A stretch of 64,000 bases of DNA, taken from NCBI RefSeq assembly GCF_020740795.1, contig NC_067285.1, positions 37,643,318 through 37,707,317 on the forward strand, in the 5' to 3' direction. Positions within the stretch are counted from its first letter, which is position 1. Each line of letters opens with the position of its first letter. Below the pieces are notes generated by a model. That model did no database searches. It saw nothing but the letters and a program-made list of their open reading frames with translations, and was not told where the DNA came from. The position numbers and the translations under genes are program-made. Source of the stretch: Apus apus. Its lineage: Eukaryota > Chordata > Aves > Apodiformes > Apodidae. Below are positions 24,101 through 36,404 of this stretch, one piece after another.

Positions 24101-26696
24101 GAGGAGTCCTGAGTATTGCTGTCCCTGGTGTGTGTTCAATCATCCTAGCCCCCTGCAGCGACCTGTGCACGTCCCAGCAGGGCAGGAAGACAAAGCAGGA
24201 GTGACTTCCACCCCTGTGGATACCCCTGCAGCACATCCCCTCCCTGTCCAGCTGCTGGGACAGCTCAGGGGACACCAGTTAGTAGCAGGACAGGGGGAAC
24301 ATTCAGAGGGCTGGGCTGCAGGGAGGGAGATGAACGAAATCAAGCTGTCCCTTTGCTCCCACAGGTTCTGCTGGGCAGAACGGACGCCACGCTGCGGGTG
24401 AGGAAGCTCTGGAAGTTTCTCCCCAAGCTATGCAGGCAACCCCCACTGCACCAGCTTTGTGCCAACCTCTTCTTTCTGCTGGGTGGCTACAATGAGAAGA
24501 ACCTCAATATGGTGGGTGCCCTGCCCTGACTCCCCTTCCCTGCCCAACACCCCACCCAGCCTGCAAGGCCGACATGTGTCCTGCCAGATCCCTCTCGCTG
24601 CTTCTCCTCCTGGATAGGAAAAGTCTCCAGCCTCTGCTGGGTGAACATCAGTGGCCAGGTGGCACCTGATGGCATGTGAGTTCGGGCTACCTGTCACCAG
24701 CTGTACCCCTGGGGTCCACCTGCTGGTCCTACCCACCCTACCAACAAGTCTGCTGAAGGAGCATCTGGGTGACCGTGGGTGGTCATTAAGATCTTGAGCC
24801 CAGTCCCTGAGCCCAGATAAGGTATCCCCAGGTGCTAGGGGTACCTTCATCACCATCCTCCTCCTGGAGCTGTCTCACAGCAGCGGATTTTTCATAACAG
24901 TTCTATTTTTGAACCTGGCCCAGCTCTCTAGGCATCATTTGGCAACTGCTGTCCTCACTCCTGTGCATTGGAAGGTGATGAAAGCCTGGATCTGTTTCCT
25001 TGCAGACACGGCTGGATGTGTACACCTCCCATTATCCAGATAGGACATCTGTCAAAAACGTGATACACTGGGCACAGGTAGGATCCTTGAACCCCCTGGG
25101 ATGGTCCCTTCACTCATAGTCTGGTGTGAGAGGTCAGGGATCTTGGACATGAAACAGTAAAGGCAAGAAATGAGATGTACAGAAGAGGCACTGGCTGCAG
25201 GATGAGCTGGGGCGTGAGCCCTGGCTGTGCCAGGACAAGGGAAGGGATGGGGATGGGATGTCTGAGACCAGTTTGTGGCCCCCAGAGGTCCCCAAAGCCT
25301 CTTCTCCCTGGTGACCAGTGATAGGAGAAGACGTTCAGGCTGGATACTAGAGAAAATCTCTTCACAGAAAAAGGGGCCTTGGAACTGGCTGCCCAGGGAC
25401 TTGGTGGAGGCACCATCTCTGGAGGTGTTCAGAAAAGGTAGACATGGTGTTTCATAAGATGATTTAGGGGTTATAAGGTGGATGGTTGGACTTGATGATC
25501 TTGAAGGTCTTTTCCAACCTTGATTCCAAGAACAGGGAGACCATGCTGATGCTGGGTGAAGTCAGGGCATGCAAGAAGAGGCTGTGGAACTGGGCTTGCT
25601 CAGCCAAGGACAAGGAGGCAAAGGGGGATCCAACATCCTCTCCCCCTGCCCAAAGGTGTCCTGGAGACACTGGGGCCAGGCTCTGCCAGTCTGAGCGACC
25701 TGCTACAGCTTCAGCATTGGCCCTGCTGGAGAGGGAGTCAGGCTGGAGACCCTCACCTTGGTGCCTCCCTCCAGACCCAAATTACAGGTAACAGGGAAGG
25801 TAGAAAAAGGTCTTTTTTAATCAATGCAGCTATTAGTGCAGGTATCTGAGCTTCCACCCTGGCATAGATGACACTGTTATAATGACCAGGCTCACTGATG
25901 TCCCTGTACTCCAAGCCCATGAGAAGTTAAGGAGGATCAGGCTGTTGAAGGAAAACTCACAAGCAGGTCCACACATCTGTTGATGAGCAGATTTTCAGAG
26001 GCACAAGTGGCACCAGGGCAGTAAAGGAGCTGCATGCAACACCTTGGTTTGTCAACCCTTCACTGGGGACAGGCATGGAGCTGCAGGTCAAAGCATCACC
26101 CTGTTAAAAAAGATGGAAAGTTTGGCTTTCCTGGGATGTCACCTCCTCCTGAGATGTCCCGTGCAAGCAGCCTCTCATGATGGGGTCCAGCAAGGAGGCC
26201 AGGGGATGCCAGAACCATGGAGCAGTGCTGCCTGGCCTCCCACTACAGATCTCTCCTCTCCTTCCAGATCATTAAATCAGGAGAATTCAAAGCCTTTGAC
26301 TATGGCAGAGAAAACCCAACCAGGTACCACCAGGTAGGAGGCTACAGCAGCAGTGCTGGCAGCTGCAGGTGCCAGGGGACTGTCCTGGGTGGTGAGGGGA
26401 TGGGCTGTCTTGTCGGGGTTGACCACGTCGGTGGTTCCTCAAAGCCCCCTGTGTCCCTCCAGGAGACAGCTCCCTCCTACCGGGTGGAGGAGATGCCTGT
26501 GCCTACTGCGGTATGGTCAGGGGGGCAGGACTGGGTGGCTGACTGGAGGGATGTCTACCTGCTGCTGCCCCGCATTGCCCAGCTCGTCACCTACAGCCAC
26601 ATCCCAGACTGGAACCACTGGGACTTCATCTGGGGCTTGGATGCTCCAGAACGCCTCTACAGCAGCATCCTGGAGCTGATGGAGGGGTCCGGGTAG
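18187..26696 (+). CDS. LIPM: Acid lipase family, LIPM-like, copy 2 (9 coding exons)
   Basis: Second tandem acid lipase. Coding exons: 18187-18291, 19466-19583, 20381-20576, 22034-22143, 23393-23538, 24365-24511, 25006-25077, 26268-26333 and 26463-26696; all phases agree and give 397 aa. The start [13 protein letters not shown] is a signal peptide and is followed by NPETFMNV, close to human [22 protein letters not shown] and VTVKHARSP also match LIPM better than LIPA, as I recall those proteins. The triad is intact: Ser171 in GYSQG, Asp343 in GGQDW, His372 in [12 protein letters not shown] is known from late keratinocyte differentiation; the bird role is not shown here. The introns are loaded with CR1 pieces, mostly in the gene's own orientation. 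The acceptor before the ATG (AG at 18178-18179) directly follows a triplet microsatellite, so a 5' untranslated exon lies upstream. The gene looks functional; the exact orthologue within the lipase cluster is uncertain. Confidence 0.93.
18590..18846 (+). mobile_element. CR1 LINE 3' end in lipase 2 intron 1
   Basis: AGAACTTCTTTACTGAGAGT ... CCTGACATTCTGTGATTCTG; ends with three octamer-like ATTCTGTG units. Confidence 0.85.
19955..20140 (+). mobile_element. CR1 LINE 3' end in lipase 2 intron 2
   Basis: Diverged copy with GGTGGGAGGTGTCCCTGCCC and GGAACTAGATGATCTTTAAG; the terminal octamer is lost. Confidence 0.75.
20915..21433 (+). mobile_element. CR1 LINE 3' end in lipase 2 intron 3
   Basis: About 520 bases, a longer CR1 subfamily piece (AAGGACATGGAGGGGCTGGA, GTTGGAGCCAGGGGGGTCGG) ending ACAATTCTATGATCCTGTGA. 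Closely related to the copy at 27500. Confidence 0.8.
21543..21572 (+). repeat. (AAAC)n microsatellite
   Basis: Seven AAAC units in intron 3 of lipase 2. Confidence 0.95.
21705..21786 (+). mobile_element. CR1 tail fragment in lipase 2 intron 3
   Basis: ACTGGATGATCTTGGAGGTC ... ACATTCTGTGATTCTGTGAC; only the last 80 bases of a CR1. Confidence 0.65.
22500..23030 (+). mobile_element. CR1 LINE 3' end in lipase 2 intron 4
   Basis: About 530 bases starting near GAGACCCCATCTGCAATACT and passing through GCTCCAGGAAAGCTGGGGAG to CCAGTCTGGGATTTC; the last octamer is lost. Confidence 0.85.
23835..24098 (+). mobile_element. CR1 LINE 3' end in lipase 2 intron 5
   Basis: Another CR1 subfamily (GGCTGCCCAGGGAGGTGGTG, GACTCAGTGATCTTAGAGGT) ending GAATTCTGTGACTCTGTGA. 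Confidence 0.8.
25262..25530 (+). mobile_element. CR1 LINE 3' end in lipase 2 intron 7
   Basis: ACTGGCTGCCCAGGGACTTG ... GGACTTGATGATCTTGAAGG, followed by CTTTTCCAACCTTGATTCC. Confidence 0.75.
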
Positions 26697-27480
26697 AGCG
26701 GCAGCTCCCCTGGGAGGTGCTGGTGGCCTGGCCCCCCTCCCTGGGCTGGGATATCCCCTGCTGCCCCCTCCTTCCTGCTGGCCTGACACGGTTGTGGTGA
26801 TGGTGCTTCCTGCACGTTCCTTGGCTGTTGGGGTTTGATGGTGGAGCCACCTCCTGGGCTGTACAAGGGGGAGGTGGGGACACTGACATCACCCCAGGGT
26901 GACTGCTTAATGGGTCCAGGGCTGGAGCACCCAACCCACGGTGGAGGGAGGGAGCTGGGCTTGTTGGGTCTGGCCATGGGAAGGCTGGAGGGGGTGTCTG
27001 GGAGCAGCCCCCAAGCCCGGCACAGGCAGGGATGGAGGGGATGGACAGGGCCAAACCTTTCTCATCAGCAGCACACCATGCAACAAGGAGCCCTGATCTC
27101 TGGTGACAGCGCAAGGGGGTCCAGGTTGGACATGGGAGATCCTTCTTGCCCCAGACAGATCCCCTGGGAGGTGGAGGCTCTCCATCTGGGGGGGTTCAGG
27201 GCTTGGCTGGGCCAAGCTGGGCACCCATCTGCACCCCAGGGCTGAGCAGCTGGAGGTCCCTGGGGACAGCGGAATGGCTCAGCACCCACACACCGGGAAT
27301 GCCCACCCTCAGGCCCTGGGAGCCGGCAGCCACAAAGGCCCCAGGGCCGCTGTCCCCCACAAAGCTGCCACCAGGCTGGTGTCCGTGCCCCACCAGGGAG
27401 GGCAGAAGGAGGCCCAGGTGGCACCGGAGCGGGAATGATCTCCAACAATAAACCACCAGGCAACCTCAGGGACAGTGAGC
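26697..27480. other. 3' UTR and flank of lipase 2
   Basis: GC-rich, no coding signal. The AATAAA at 27447 suggests a 3' UTR of about 750 bases. Confidence 0.5.
27447..27452 (+). terminator. Polyadenylation signal AATAAA, lipase copy 2
   Basis: AATAAA about 750 bases after the stop codon, the first canonical signal downstream; a CR1 begins soon after. Confidence 0.45.
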
Positions 27481-27499
27481 TTTATTTGTGAATCCTGGG

Positions 27500-27990
27500 G
27501 TCAGGGCTGGGCCCCTCAGGACAAGCAGGACATGGAGGGGCTGGAGCGTGTCCAGGGAAGGGCAGTGGAGCTGGGGAAGGGGCTGGAGCACCAGTCTGAG
27601 CAGGAGCAGCTGAGGGAGCTGGGGGTGTCCAGCCTGGAGACAAGGAGGTGAGGGGAGACCTGCTGGCTCTGCAGCTCCTGAAAGGAGGTTGGAGCCAGGG
27701 GGGTCGGGCTCTGCTCCCCAGGAACAAAGGAACAAGTGATAGGACAAGAGGAAATGCCCTCAAGGGGAGGTTTAGATTGGATACTAGGAACAATTTGTTC
27801 ACAGAGAGGGTTGTCAGGGCCTGGCCCAGGCTGCCCAGGGCAGGGGGGGAGTCCCCATCCCTGGGGGGGCCTCAAAGCCCTATAGATGGTGCTGAGGGAC
27901 ACGGGGCAGGGGTAGCCTTGGCAGGGCGGGGTTAGTGCTTGGACTGGATGGTCTTAAAGGTCTTTTCCAACCAAAAAGATTCTGTGACTC
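27500..27990 (+). mobile_element. CR1 LINE 3' end between lipase 2 and PAOX
   Basis: GAAGGGGCTGGAGCACCAGT ... GGTCTTTTCCAACCAAAAAG, then ATTCTGTGAC. The sister of the copy at 20915-21433. Confidence 0.8.
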
Positions 27991-28228
27991 ATGCCCACAA
28001 GAGCCTGGAAATCCCTGGCGAGCGGGCGCTCCGGCGGGCAGCTGCCACGCACCAGCGGCTCTGCGGGGCGTCCCGGGGACACGCGTGGCCAGGCCAGCAG
28101 CCGGACCCCCGGGGGGACCCGGCAGCCGCTCCCCCTCCCTGGGCTGCCAGGGCACCGGGGCTGCGGGGCAGGAGGCGGTGCGGAGCTGCTGCCAGCGGCG
28201 CTGCCACACCGGCCTCCTACCGCCCCGA

Positions 28229-28335
28229 CCGGGCTCCGGGACCCGGGGGGGGAGGGCGGGACCCGGGGGGGGGGGCGGGACGCGGGGGGGGGGGGGCGGG
28301 ACCCGGGGGGGCGGTCCCGGAGCGGGCGGTCCCGG
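28229..28335 (+). promoter_or_regulatory. G-quadruplex-type G-run array just upstream of the PAOX start
   Basis: Four imperfect units of GGGCGGGACCCG followed by runs of 6 to 11 G end about 15 bases before the PAOX ATG. It could fold as a quadruplex in promoter DNA or in 5' UTR RNA. Run lengths may be imprecise in the assembly. Confidence 0.5.
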
Positions 28336-28339
28336 CAGG

Positions 28340-31168
<2,829 letters not shown>

Positions 31169-31177
31169 GGCAGGAAA

Positions 31178-31183
31178 AATAAA
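31178..31183 (+). terminator. Polyadenylation signal AATAAA, PAOX
   Basis: AATAAA ten bases after the PAOX stop codon, giving a very short 3' UTR. Confidence 0.8.
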
Positions 31184-31208
31184 CCTCCTTCTTCTCAGCT
31201 CACTCCCC

Positions 31209-31214
31209 TTTATT
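31209..31214 (-). terminator. Polyadenylation signal AATAAA, small proline-rich ORF
   Basis: Minus-strand AATAAA about 110 bases past the stop of the 77-residue ORF and 26 bases from the PAOX signal, so the two transcripts probably overlap at their 3' ends. Confidence 0.5.
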
Positions 31215-31325
31215 GAGAAATCTCCCCGGCAGGGGGATGCAGAAGCTTCTTCTCTCTCTCCAGGGGGGGTGGACGGAGGGATGGGTGCAGCTGCTCAGCT
31301 CGGGTCCGGAAGAGGCGCTGTGGCG

Positions 31326-31559
31326 TCAGTACCAGTTGGTGCTGGCGATCAGGTAGCGGGGGTCGTCCAGCGGGTCCCGCGCGGGGCCCGGCTGAGCGGG
31401 CGGAGGTGGCGGGGGGGGCGGCTGGGGAGCAGGTCCCGCGGCACGGGGGGCGCCGGGACCCGAGGAGGGCACGGAGCGCTCCCCGCTGGCTCCGGCGCCC
31501 CCCGAGCCGCCAGGCCCCGCCGGAGGGCCCGGTTCGGCGGGAGGGCCCGGTTCCGCCAT
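31326..31559 (-). CDS. Small proline-rich protein, unrecognised (77 aa)
   Basis: A single open frame of 77 residues starting MAEPGPPAEPGPPAGPGG, with an octaproline run in the middle and a non-repetitive end, DPLDDPRYLIASTNWY. Its ATG lies 92 bases from the MTG1 ATG on the opposite strand, inside a CpG-rich interval, so the two probably share a promoter. On the minus strand an AATAAA (31209-31214) follows about 110 bases after the stop, and PAOX ends head-on with it (PAOX AATAAA 31178-31183). Promoter context, compact tail and polyadenylation signal make this look like a real short gene rather than a GC-rich shadow. I do not recognise the family and assign no function. The N-terminal proline and glycine part is low complexity. 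A spliced form extending 5' cannot be ruled out. Confidence 0.5.
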   Translation of the reverse strand: MAEPGPPAEPGPPAGPGGSGGAGASGERSVPSSGPGAPRAAGPAPQPPPPPPPPAQPGPARDPLDDPRYLIASTNWY

Positions 31560-31650
31560 GGCGCTGCGGAGGCGGCAGCAACGCCCGCCGGGGCGGGTCA
31601 CGCGCGTCGCGCCGGATGTGACGCGCGGCAGAGGCGCCGCCGCCACCGCC
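31560..31650. promoter_or_regulatory. CpG-rich bidirectional promoter, MTG1 (+) and small proline-rich ORF (-)
   Basis: The two start codons are 92 bases apart on opposite strands. The interval is rich in CpG (GGGGCGGG, CGCGCGTCGCGCC) and has no TATA box. This is the usual layout of a shared housekeeping promoter. Confidence 0.55.
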
Positions 31651-34600
31651 ATGAGGGGCTGGGCGGGCGCGCTGCGGGCGGGCGCTGCCGCGGGGCCCGG
31701 GCCCGGCGGGCTCCGGCAGCGCTTCGACTTCGGCGGCCGCGAGGCGGCCTCCTGGTTCCCGGGACACATGGCAAAAGGTGAGGGGTGGGAGCGGGGCGGG
31801 CGGGCTGACCGCCTTCCGCCCCGCTGCTGCCGCCGCTCACCCGGCGCTGTGTCCCAGGCCTGCGGCGGATGCGGGCCTCCCTGCGCAGCGCCGACTGCCT
31901 GGTCGAGGTGCACGACGCTCGGATATCCTCCAGCACGGCTCCTTGTGTTCCCCGGCGCCCTGCACCGGCTTCTCCTGCCCCTGTGTCCCTCAGCTACCCT
32001 GTCTCCCTCCAGAGCGCTTCTCCCAGTCCCCCACCCCTTTTCAGCCCCACCAGTTACCGCGTCCCCCCGCTGCTCCCCCTGGCACTTGCTCCCCCGCCAG
32101 CACACAGTCATTCTCCTTAGCAGCACCCACATCCCGCTGTCAGGCCGGAACCCCCTGCTGCGGGAGGTGCTGGGCATCCGCCCACACGTTCTGGTGTTGA
32201 ACAAGATGGACCTGGCTGATCCCTGCCGGCAGCCGGTGAGCACCGCGGCGGGGCTGGCTGGGACCCCACGGGGCCCTGCAGGCAGGTGCCAGCAGTGCCT
32301 CTGCCTGTCCCTTTCAGACAGTTTTGGAGCACCTGAAGCAGGGAGGATGCTCACATGTTGTCTTCACCGACTGCCGGCACGACAGCAATGTCAAAAAGGT
32401 ACCAGGCCAGCAGTCCACGGGCAGCCCTGCCCTCGGTGCTGATCTCCCAGCCCCACGGAGAGGCCCCAGTGCCCCACTGCAGGAGGGGACACTGGCTGTT
32501 GCAGCTGCCTTTCCAGCTTACCCACAGCCTCTTCTTGGCCTCCATTTTGTGCATCCTCCTGGCACAGCATCCTCCAACCGAGCAGCTGCTGCCAGCCTGG
32601 GCACAGACCTGCCATTCCAGCCCTTCTCTGTGTTCCTCTGCAGATTGTCCCTCTGGTTGCCAAGCTGGTGGGTGACAGCCCACGCTACCACAGGGCTGAG
32701 GTGAGAGCTGGTGGGTGCACAGGGCGCCGGGGCAGCCCTCAGGAGGGACGTGGCTGCTCGCACGTGTGCCAGGAGCACTGGGTGGCTTGTCCCACCATCG
32801 TGGTTGCCCCTTGCTCCTGGGGTGGCTGGCCAAGAGCTTCCTTGCTTCCAGAACTCTGAGTACAACATCCTGGTGATTGGTGTGCCCAACGTGGGCAAGT
32901 CCTCGCTCATCAACTCCCTGCGGAGGCTGCATCTCAAAAAGGGTATTTGTGTGTGGTGCCTGGACTTGGGGAGCAGCGTGGAGGGGCAGAGTCTCACTGC
33001 TCTGACCATATCTCCCCTTGCCCTGAAGGGAAAGCCACCGCGGTGGGTGGCGAGCCAGGTGTCACCAAGGCCGTGCTGACCAGAATCCAGGTACTGTCCC
33101 CACAGTGCAGCCAGCTGGGCACTGGCCTCTGCCTCCCTGTGTCCTCTCACACGAGCTGTAGAAAACTTGCAGGCAGGCAGAGCTGACCCCAGAGGGTTGC
33201 TCCCATCCCCCTTCATAGAATCACAGACTTGTTTGGGTAGGAAGGGACCTTCTTCATCTAGTTCCAAACCCCCTGCATGGGCAGGGACACCTCCCAGCAG
33301 CCCAGGCTGCTCCAAGCCCCATCCAACCTGCCCTTCAACACTGCCAGGGATGAGGCAGCCACAGCTTCCGTGGGCAACCTGTCCCTGGTGAAGAATTTCC
33401 TTCCAACGTCTAAGCTAAATCTCCCCTCTTCCAGTTTTTACCCCTTGTCCTGTCCCTGCCCTTGTCCCAAGCCCCTCCCCAGCTTTCCTGGAGCCCCTTC
33501 AGGCACTGGAAGGTGCTCTACGGTCTCCCTAGAGCCTTCTCCAGGCTGAACACCCCAACTCTCCCAGCTGCTCCAGCCCTCCCATCATCTCCGGGGCGTC
33601 CTCTGGACTCTCTCCAACAGCTCCATGTCCTTCCTGTGTTGGGGAACCCAGAGCTGTTCCCAGCCCTGCAGGGGGGTCTCAGCAGAGCAGAGCAGAGGGG
33701 ACAATCCCCTCCCTGGCCCTGCTGGTCACACTGCTGGGGATGCAGCCCAGGACACGGGTGGTTTCTGGGCTCCAGCACATGGTGCTGGGTCATGTTGAGC
33801 TTCTCATCACCCAACACCCCCAGGTCCTTCTCCTCAGGGCTGCTCTCAGTCTGTTCTCCACCCAGCATGTGTTTGTGCCTGGGGTTGCCCCAGCCCACGT
33901 GGAGGACCTTGCACCTGGCCTTGTTGAACTTCATGTGGTTTGCACGAGCCAAAGCATGTTTCCAGTGAGGCCTGAGCCCAAGAGCTCAGTGCTCCACTTG
34001 TTGGCCCTGTCAGTCCATGTTGCTAATGACCAAGAGCTGTGTGTCCCACCTGCCCTGCTTGCCCCTATCCCAGGTCTCTGAGAAGCCCCTGATGTACCTG
34101 GTGGACACGCCGGGGGTGCTCTCGCCGAAGCTGGGTGATGTGGAGACAGGCATGAAGCTGGCACTGTGTGGTGAGGTGGTGGCTGTGGCGGGGGGGGGCT
34201 TCCCAGAGGTGGCTTCGAGCCCCAGGGGGGGCTGGAACCTGAGGCTGGGGTGGGAGCCTGCACGGCCCCTCTCCTGGCCAGCATGCGCTGCCTGGCTGCC
34301 CAGGGGTGGCACAGGGACGGCGGGAGGGGTGGCCAGGGCTGGGGGGAGCTGGGGCTTGACCCTCTTTCCCAGGAGCTATCCGTGACCACCTGGTGGGGGA
34401 GGACATCATGGCTGACTACCTCCTCTACACCCTGAACAAGAGGCAGCAGTTCGGGTGAGGAACCGCCGAGGGCCCGGAGCTGCCTCTGCAGCCAGTGGTC
34501 CCAGCGGGTGGTCCCTGCAGAACCGGGGGGCAGGGCGGTGCCGGGGCTCAGCCCTGCCCTCGGCAGGTACGTGCGGCGCTACGGGCTGGCCGAGCCCCGC

Positions 34601-34869
34601 GATGACATCGCGGTGGTGCTGAGGAGCGTGGCCCTGGCCCAGGGCTGGACGCAGCGGGTGAAGGTGCTGACGGGCACGGGTGAGCCCTCGGGGCGGGGTG
34701 GTCGGGGGGCAGCCTCTGGGGGAGCCTGCGGCAGCTCCGGGCCCCGCTGACACCTGCCTTGACCCCCCCAGGGGATGTCAACGTGACCGTGCCCAACTAC
34801 CCGGCTGCCGCCTGCGAGTTCCTGCGGGATTTCCGAGCGGGACGTCTGGGCAGGGTGACCCTGGACTGA
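31651..34869 (+). CDS. MTG1: Mitochondrial ribosome-associated GTPase 1 (11 coding exons, one AT-AC intron)
   Basis: Circularly permuted GTPase that helps assemble the large mitoribosomal subunit at the inner membrane. Exons: 31651-31777, 31858-31922, 32131-32235, 32318-32398, 32644-32700, 32852-32942, 33029-33090, 34074-34170, 34373-34454, 34567-34679 and 34772-34869; 325 aa (human 334). Seen in permuted order: [25 protein letters not shown]4 NKMD (88-91), G1 GVPNVGKSS (155-163), [10 protein letters not shown] (switch I region), G3 DTPG (207-210), then [15 protein letters not shown]. The Arg/Ala-rich N-terminus fits a mitochondrial presequence. Intron 2 (31923-32130) begins ATATCC and ends AC with a U12-like branch site, and this is the only way to join DAR to IPLSGRNP. 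Intron 7 carries a long CR1. An upstream in-frame ATG at 31558 would give a longer form; 31651 was chosen to match the human start. Confidence 0.95.
33214..33965 (-). mobile_element. CR1 LINE in MTG1 intron 7
   Basis: About 750 bases from ATAGAATCACAGACTTGTTT (3' tail) to sequence corresponding to the ORF2 C-terminus. The minus strand reads [20 protein letters not shown] and [20 protein letters not shown], i.e. the end of the reverse-transcriptase ORF. It lies antisense to MTG1 and makes intron 7 its largest intron. Confidence 0.9.
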
Positions 34870-35153
34870 GACATCTCCCGCGGGGAAGAGGCACCGCCTG
34901 GAGCTGCGCGGGGAGCGGACAAGGGCCGGGATGCTCCCCGCTGACTGCCCGGGCCCCACGGCACGGAGCTGTGACGGTGACAAGCAGCCGCGGGGAGGGC
35001 CCCGGTTTCGGACCCTGCGGGGGGTGCGGGATCCCCGAGCCGGGGGTGTCACTGCGGGGGCCTGGACCACGGCTGCTTCCTCCACCCGGGACAAATCCCC
35101 CGTGGCACCTTCCGTCCCTGCGGCCCCGGCCCCCCCTCGCACCCCCCTCCCGA

Positions 35154-35159
35154 AATAAA
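35154..35159 (+). terminator. Polyadenylation signal AATAAA, MTG1
   Basis: AATAAA about 285 bases after the MTG1 stop; the SPRN signal on the other strand is less than 100 bases away. Confidence 0.8.
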
Positions 35160-35245
35160 GGTTCGGCGGGTGGTGACCGGGGCGGTGGCCGCTCCCGGGT
35201 CCCGTCCGCGTCCCCGCATCCAGGCACGCCGGTGTTACTCCCAGT

Positions 35246-35251
35246 TTTATT
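35246..35251 (-). terminator. Polyadenylation signal AATAAA, SPRN
   Basis: Minus-strand AATAAA about 155 bases after the SPRN stop, tail-to-tail with MTG1. Confidence 0.75.
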
Positions 35252-35406
35252 GCTGCCGCTTTCTCCTTTCGGCGCGGGGAGTCCCACGTACGGAAGAACG
35301 GCGCGACCGGGGACCCGAACAGGCTGGGGTGGCACGGTGGGTGGGCTCCGGCGGGGTCCTGCCCCGGCGGCAGGGTGGGCGCGGCCCCGGGGGTGGCGGC
35401 CGGCGG

Positions 35407-35778
35407 TCAGGGGCGGAGCAGGGCGGCCAGCGGGCAGAGCCAGGGCGCGGCCCAGCCCGGCGGGCCGCGGGCCGAGGCGGCGGAGGTCCAGTTGCCATCC
35501 CGGTACTCGCCACCCGCCTCCGACTCTCCGGGTAACCGGACCCGGCTCAGCGCGGCTCCCGCCGCCGCTCCGGCCGCCGCCGCCCCGGCCACCCGCAGGG
35601 CCGCCCCGGCCGAGCCGTAGCGGGGCAGCGCCGGCCTCACCCGGGCACGGGAGGCGCCGCGGGCCGCCCCCCGCGCCGCGCCCCGGGCCCCGCCGCGCCC
35701 GCCCTTGCCGGTCACCGTGTCGCAGAGCGCGGCGCTCAGCAGCAGCAGCGCCCAGCCCGCCGCCGCGCCCCGCCGCAT
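35407..35778 (-). CDS. SPRN: Shadow of prion protein (Shadoo)
   Basis: GPI-anchored neuronal glycoprotein related to the N-terminal half of the prion protein. The intact single coding exon gives 123 aa (human 151). Seen: the signal peptide WALLLLSAALCDTVTG; a basic Arg-Gly/Ala tract, KGGRGGARGAARGAARGASR; RVRPALPRYG; then the hydrophobic Ala/Gly segment like that of human Shadoo (LRVAGAAAAGAAAGAAL); one N-glycosylation sequon, NWT; and a hydrophobic tail ending LAALLRP for GPI attachment (human ends LGLLRP). An acceptor (CCCGCAG) just before the ATG matches the human layout of one untranslated exon plus one coding exon. Its 3' end faces MTG1, with AATAAA at 35246-35251 on this strand. The 5' end faces ECHS1. 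It is shorter than human mainly after the hydrophobic segment. Confidence 0.9.
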   Translation of the reverse strand: MRRGAAAGWALLLLSAALCDTVTGKGGRGGARGAARGAARGASRARVRPALPRYGSAGAALRVAGAAAAGAAAGAALSRVRLPGESEAGGEYRDGNWTSAASARGPPGWAAPWLCPLAALLRP

Positions 35779-35789
35779 CCCGGGGGAGC

Positions 35790-36404
35790 CTGCGGGGGGG
35801 ACACACCGCGTCACCGCCTGGGTCACCCGCCTGTGCTGGGGCAGCAGGCGCGCCTGCCGGTCACGGCTGTGCCCCCCCTCCCCACCCCCCCCGTGCGGGG
35901 TTGTGCACGCGTGTGGACACCCGCGCCTTGCACGCTGCTCACGCGCCACCCCGCACCCCAGGGCTCACCGGGCCCGGGTCCCGCTACCGCGCTCCGGTCC
36001 CTCCGCTCCGCCCCGCCCCGGCCGCGACACCGCCCCCCCCGAGCCCCCGAACTCCACGCGCGGGGGCGCGCGCTCGGGGCTGCTCGGGGGAAGGGAAGGA
36101 AGGGGAGGGCGGGGCGGGTCACGGCGCCCACGCAGGGCCGCCCGTGGGGGGGGCGGGGCGGGGGGGCAGCGCCCACACCCCCCCCCTCCGGTAACACCCC
36201 CCCTCCGGTATCCCCCCCGCCCCCCCCCGGCGCCTCAACGCGCCCCGGGGGCTTCCCGGCCCGCCGGGGCGGGGCCGCGTCACCGCAGCCAATGGGAACG
36301 GTGCTTTGGGGGGCGGGGCCGCCTGGGCCAATCAGCGCGGGCAGGGGGCGGGGCCTCCCCCGAGGGGGCGGGGCGGGCCGCGCACCGTTCCGCCGCGCTC
36401 CGCC
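35790..36404. promoter_or_regulatory. CpG island promoter between SPRN (-) and ECHS1 (+)
   Basis: Very GC- and CpG-rich. On the ECHS1 side are CCAAT boxes at 36289-36293 and 36328-36332 and several GGGGCGGGGC boxes between 36268 and 36376. The untranslated SPRN exon should lie within or near the left half. Long C and G runs around 36145-36235 may be unreliable in assembly. Confidence 0.6.

Noticed and set aside
31558-31650. Upstream in-frame ATG extending MTG1 by 31 residues (MALRRRQQRPPGRVTRV)
   Set aside because: It falls in the bidirectional promoter and overlaps the opposite gene's start; the ATG at 31651 matches the human N-terminus better, although a longer form cannot be excluded.
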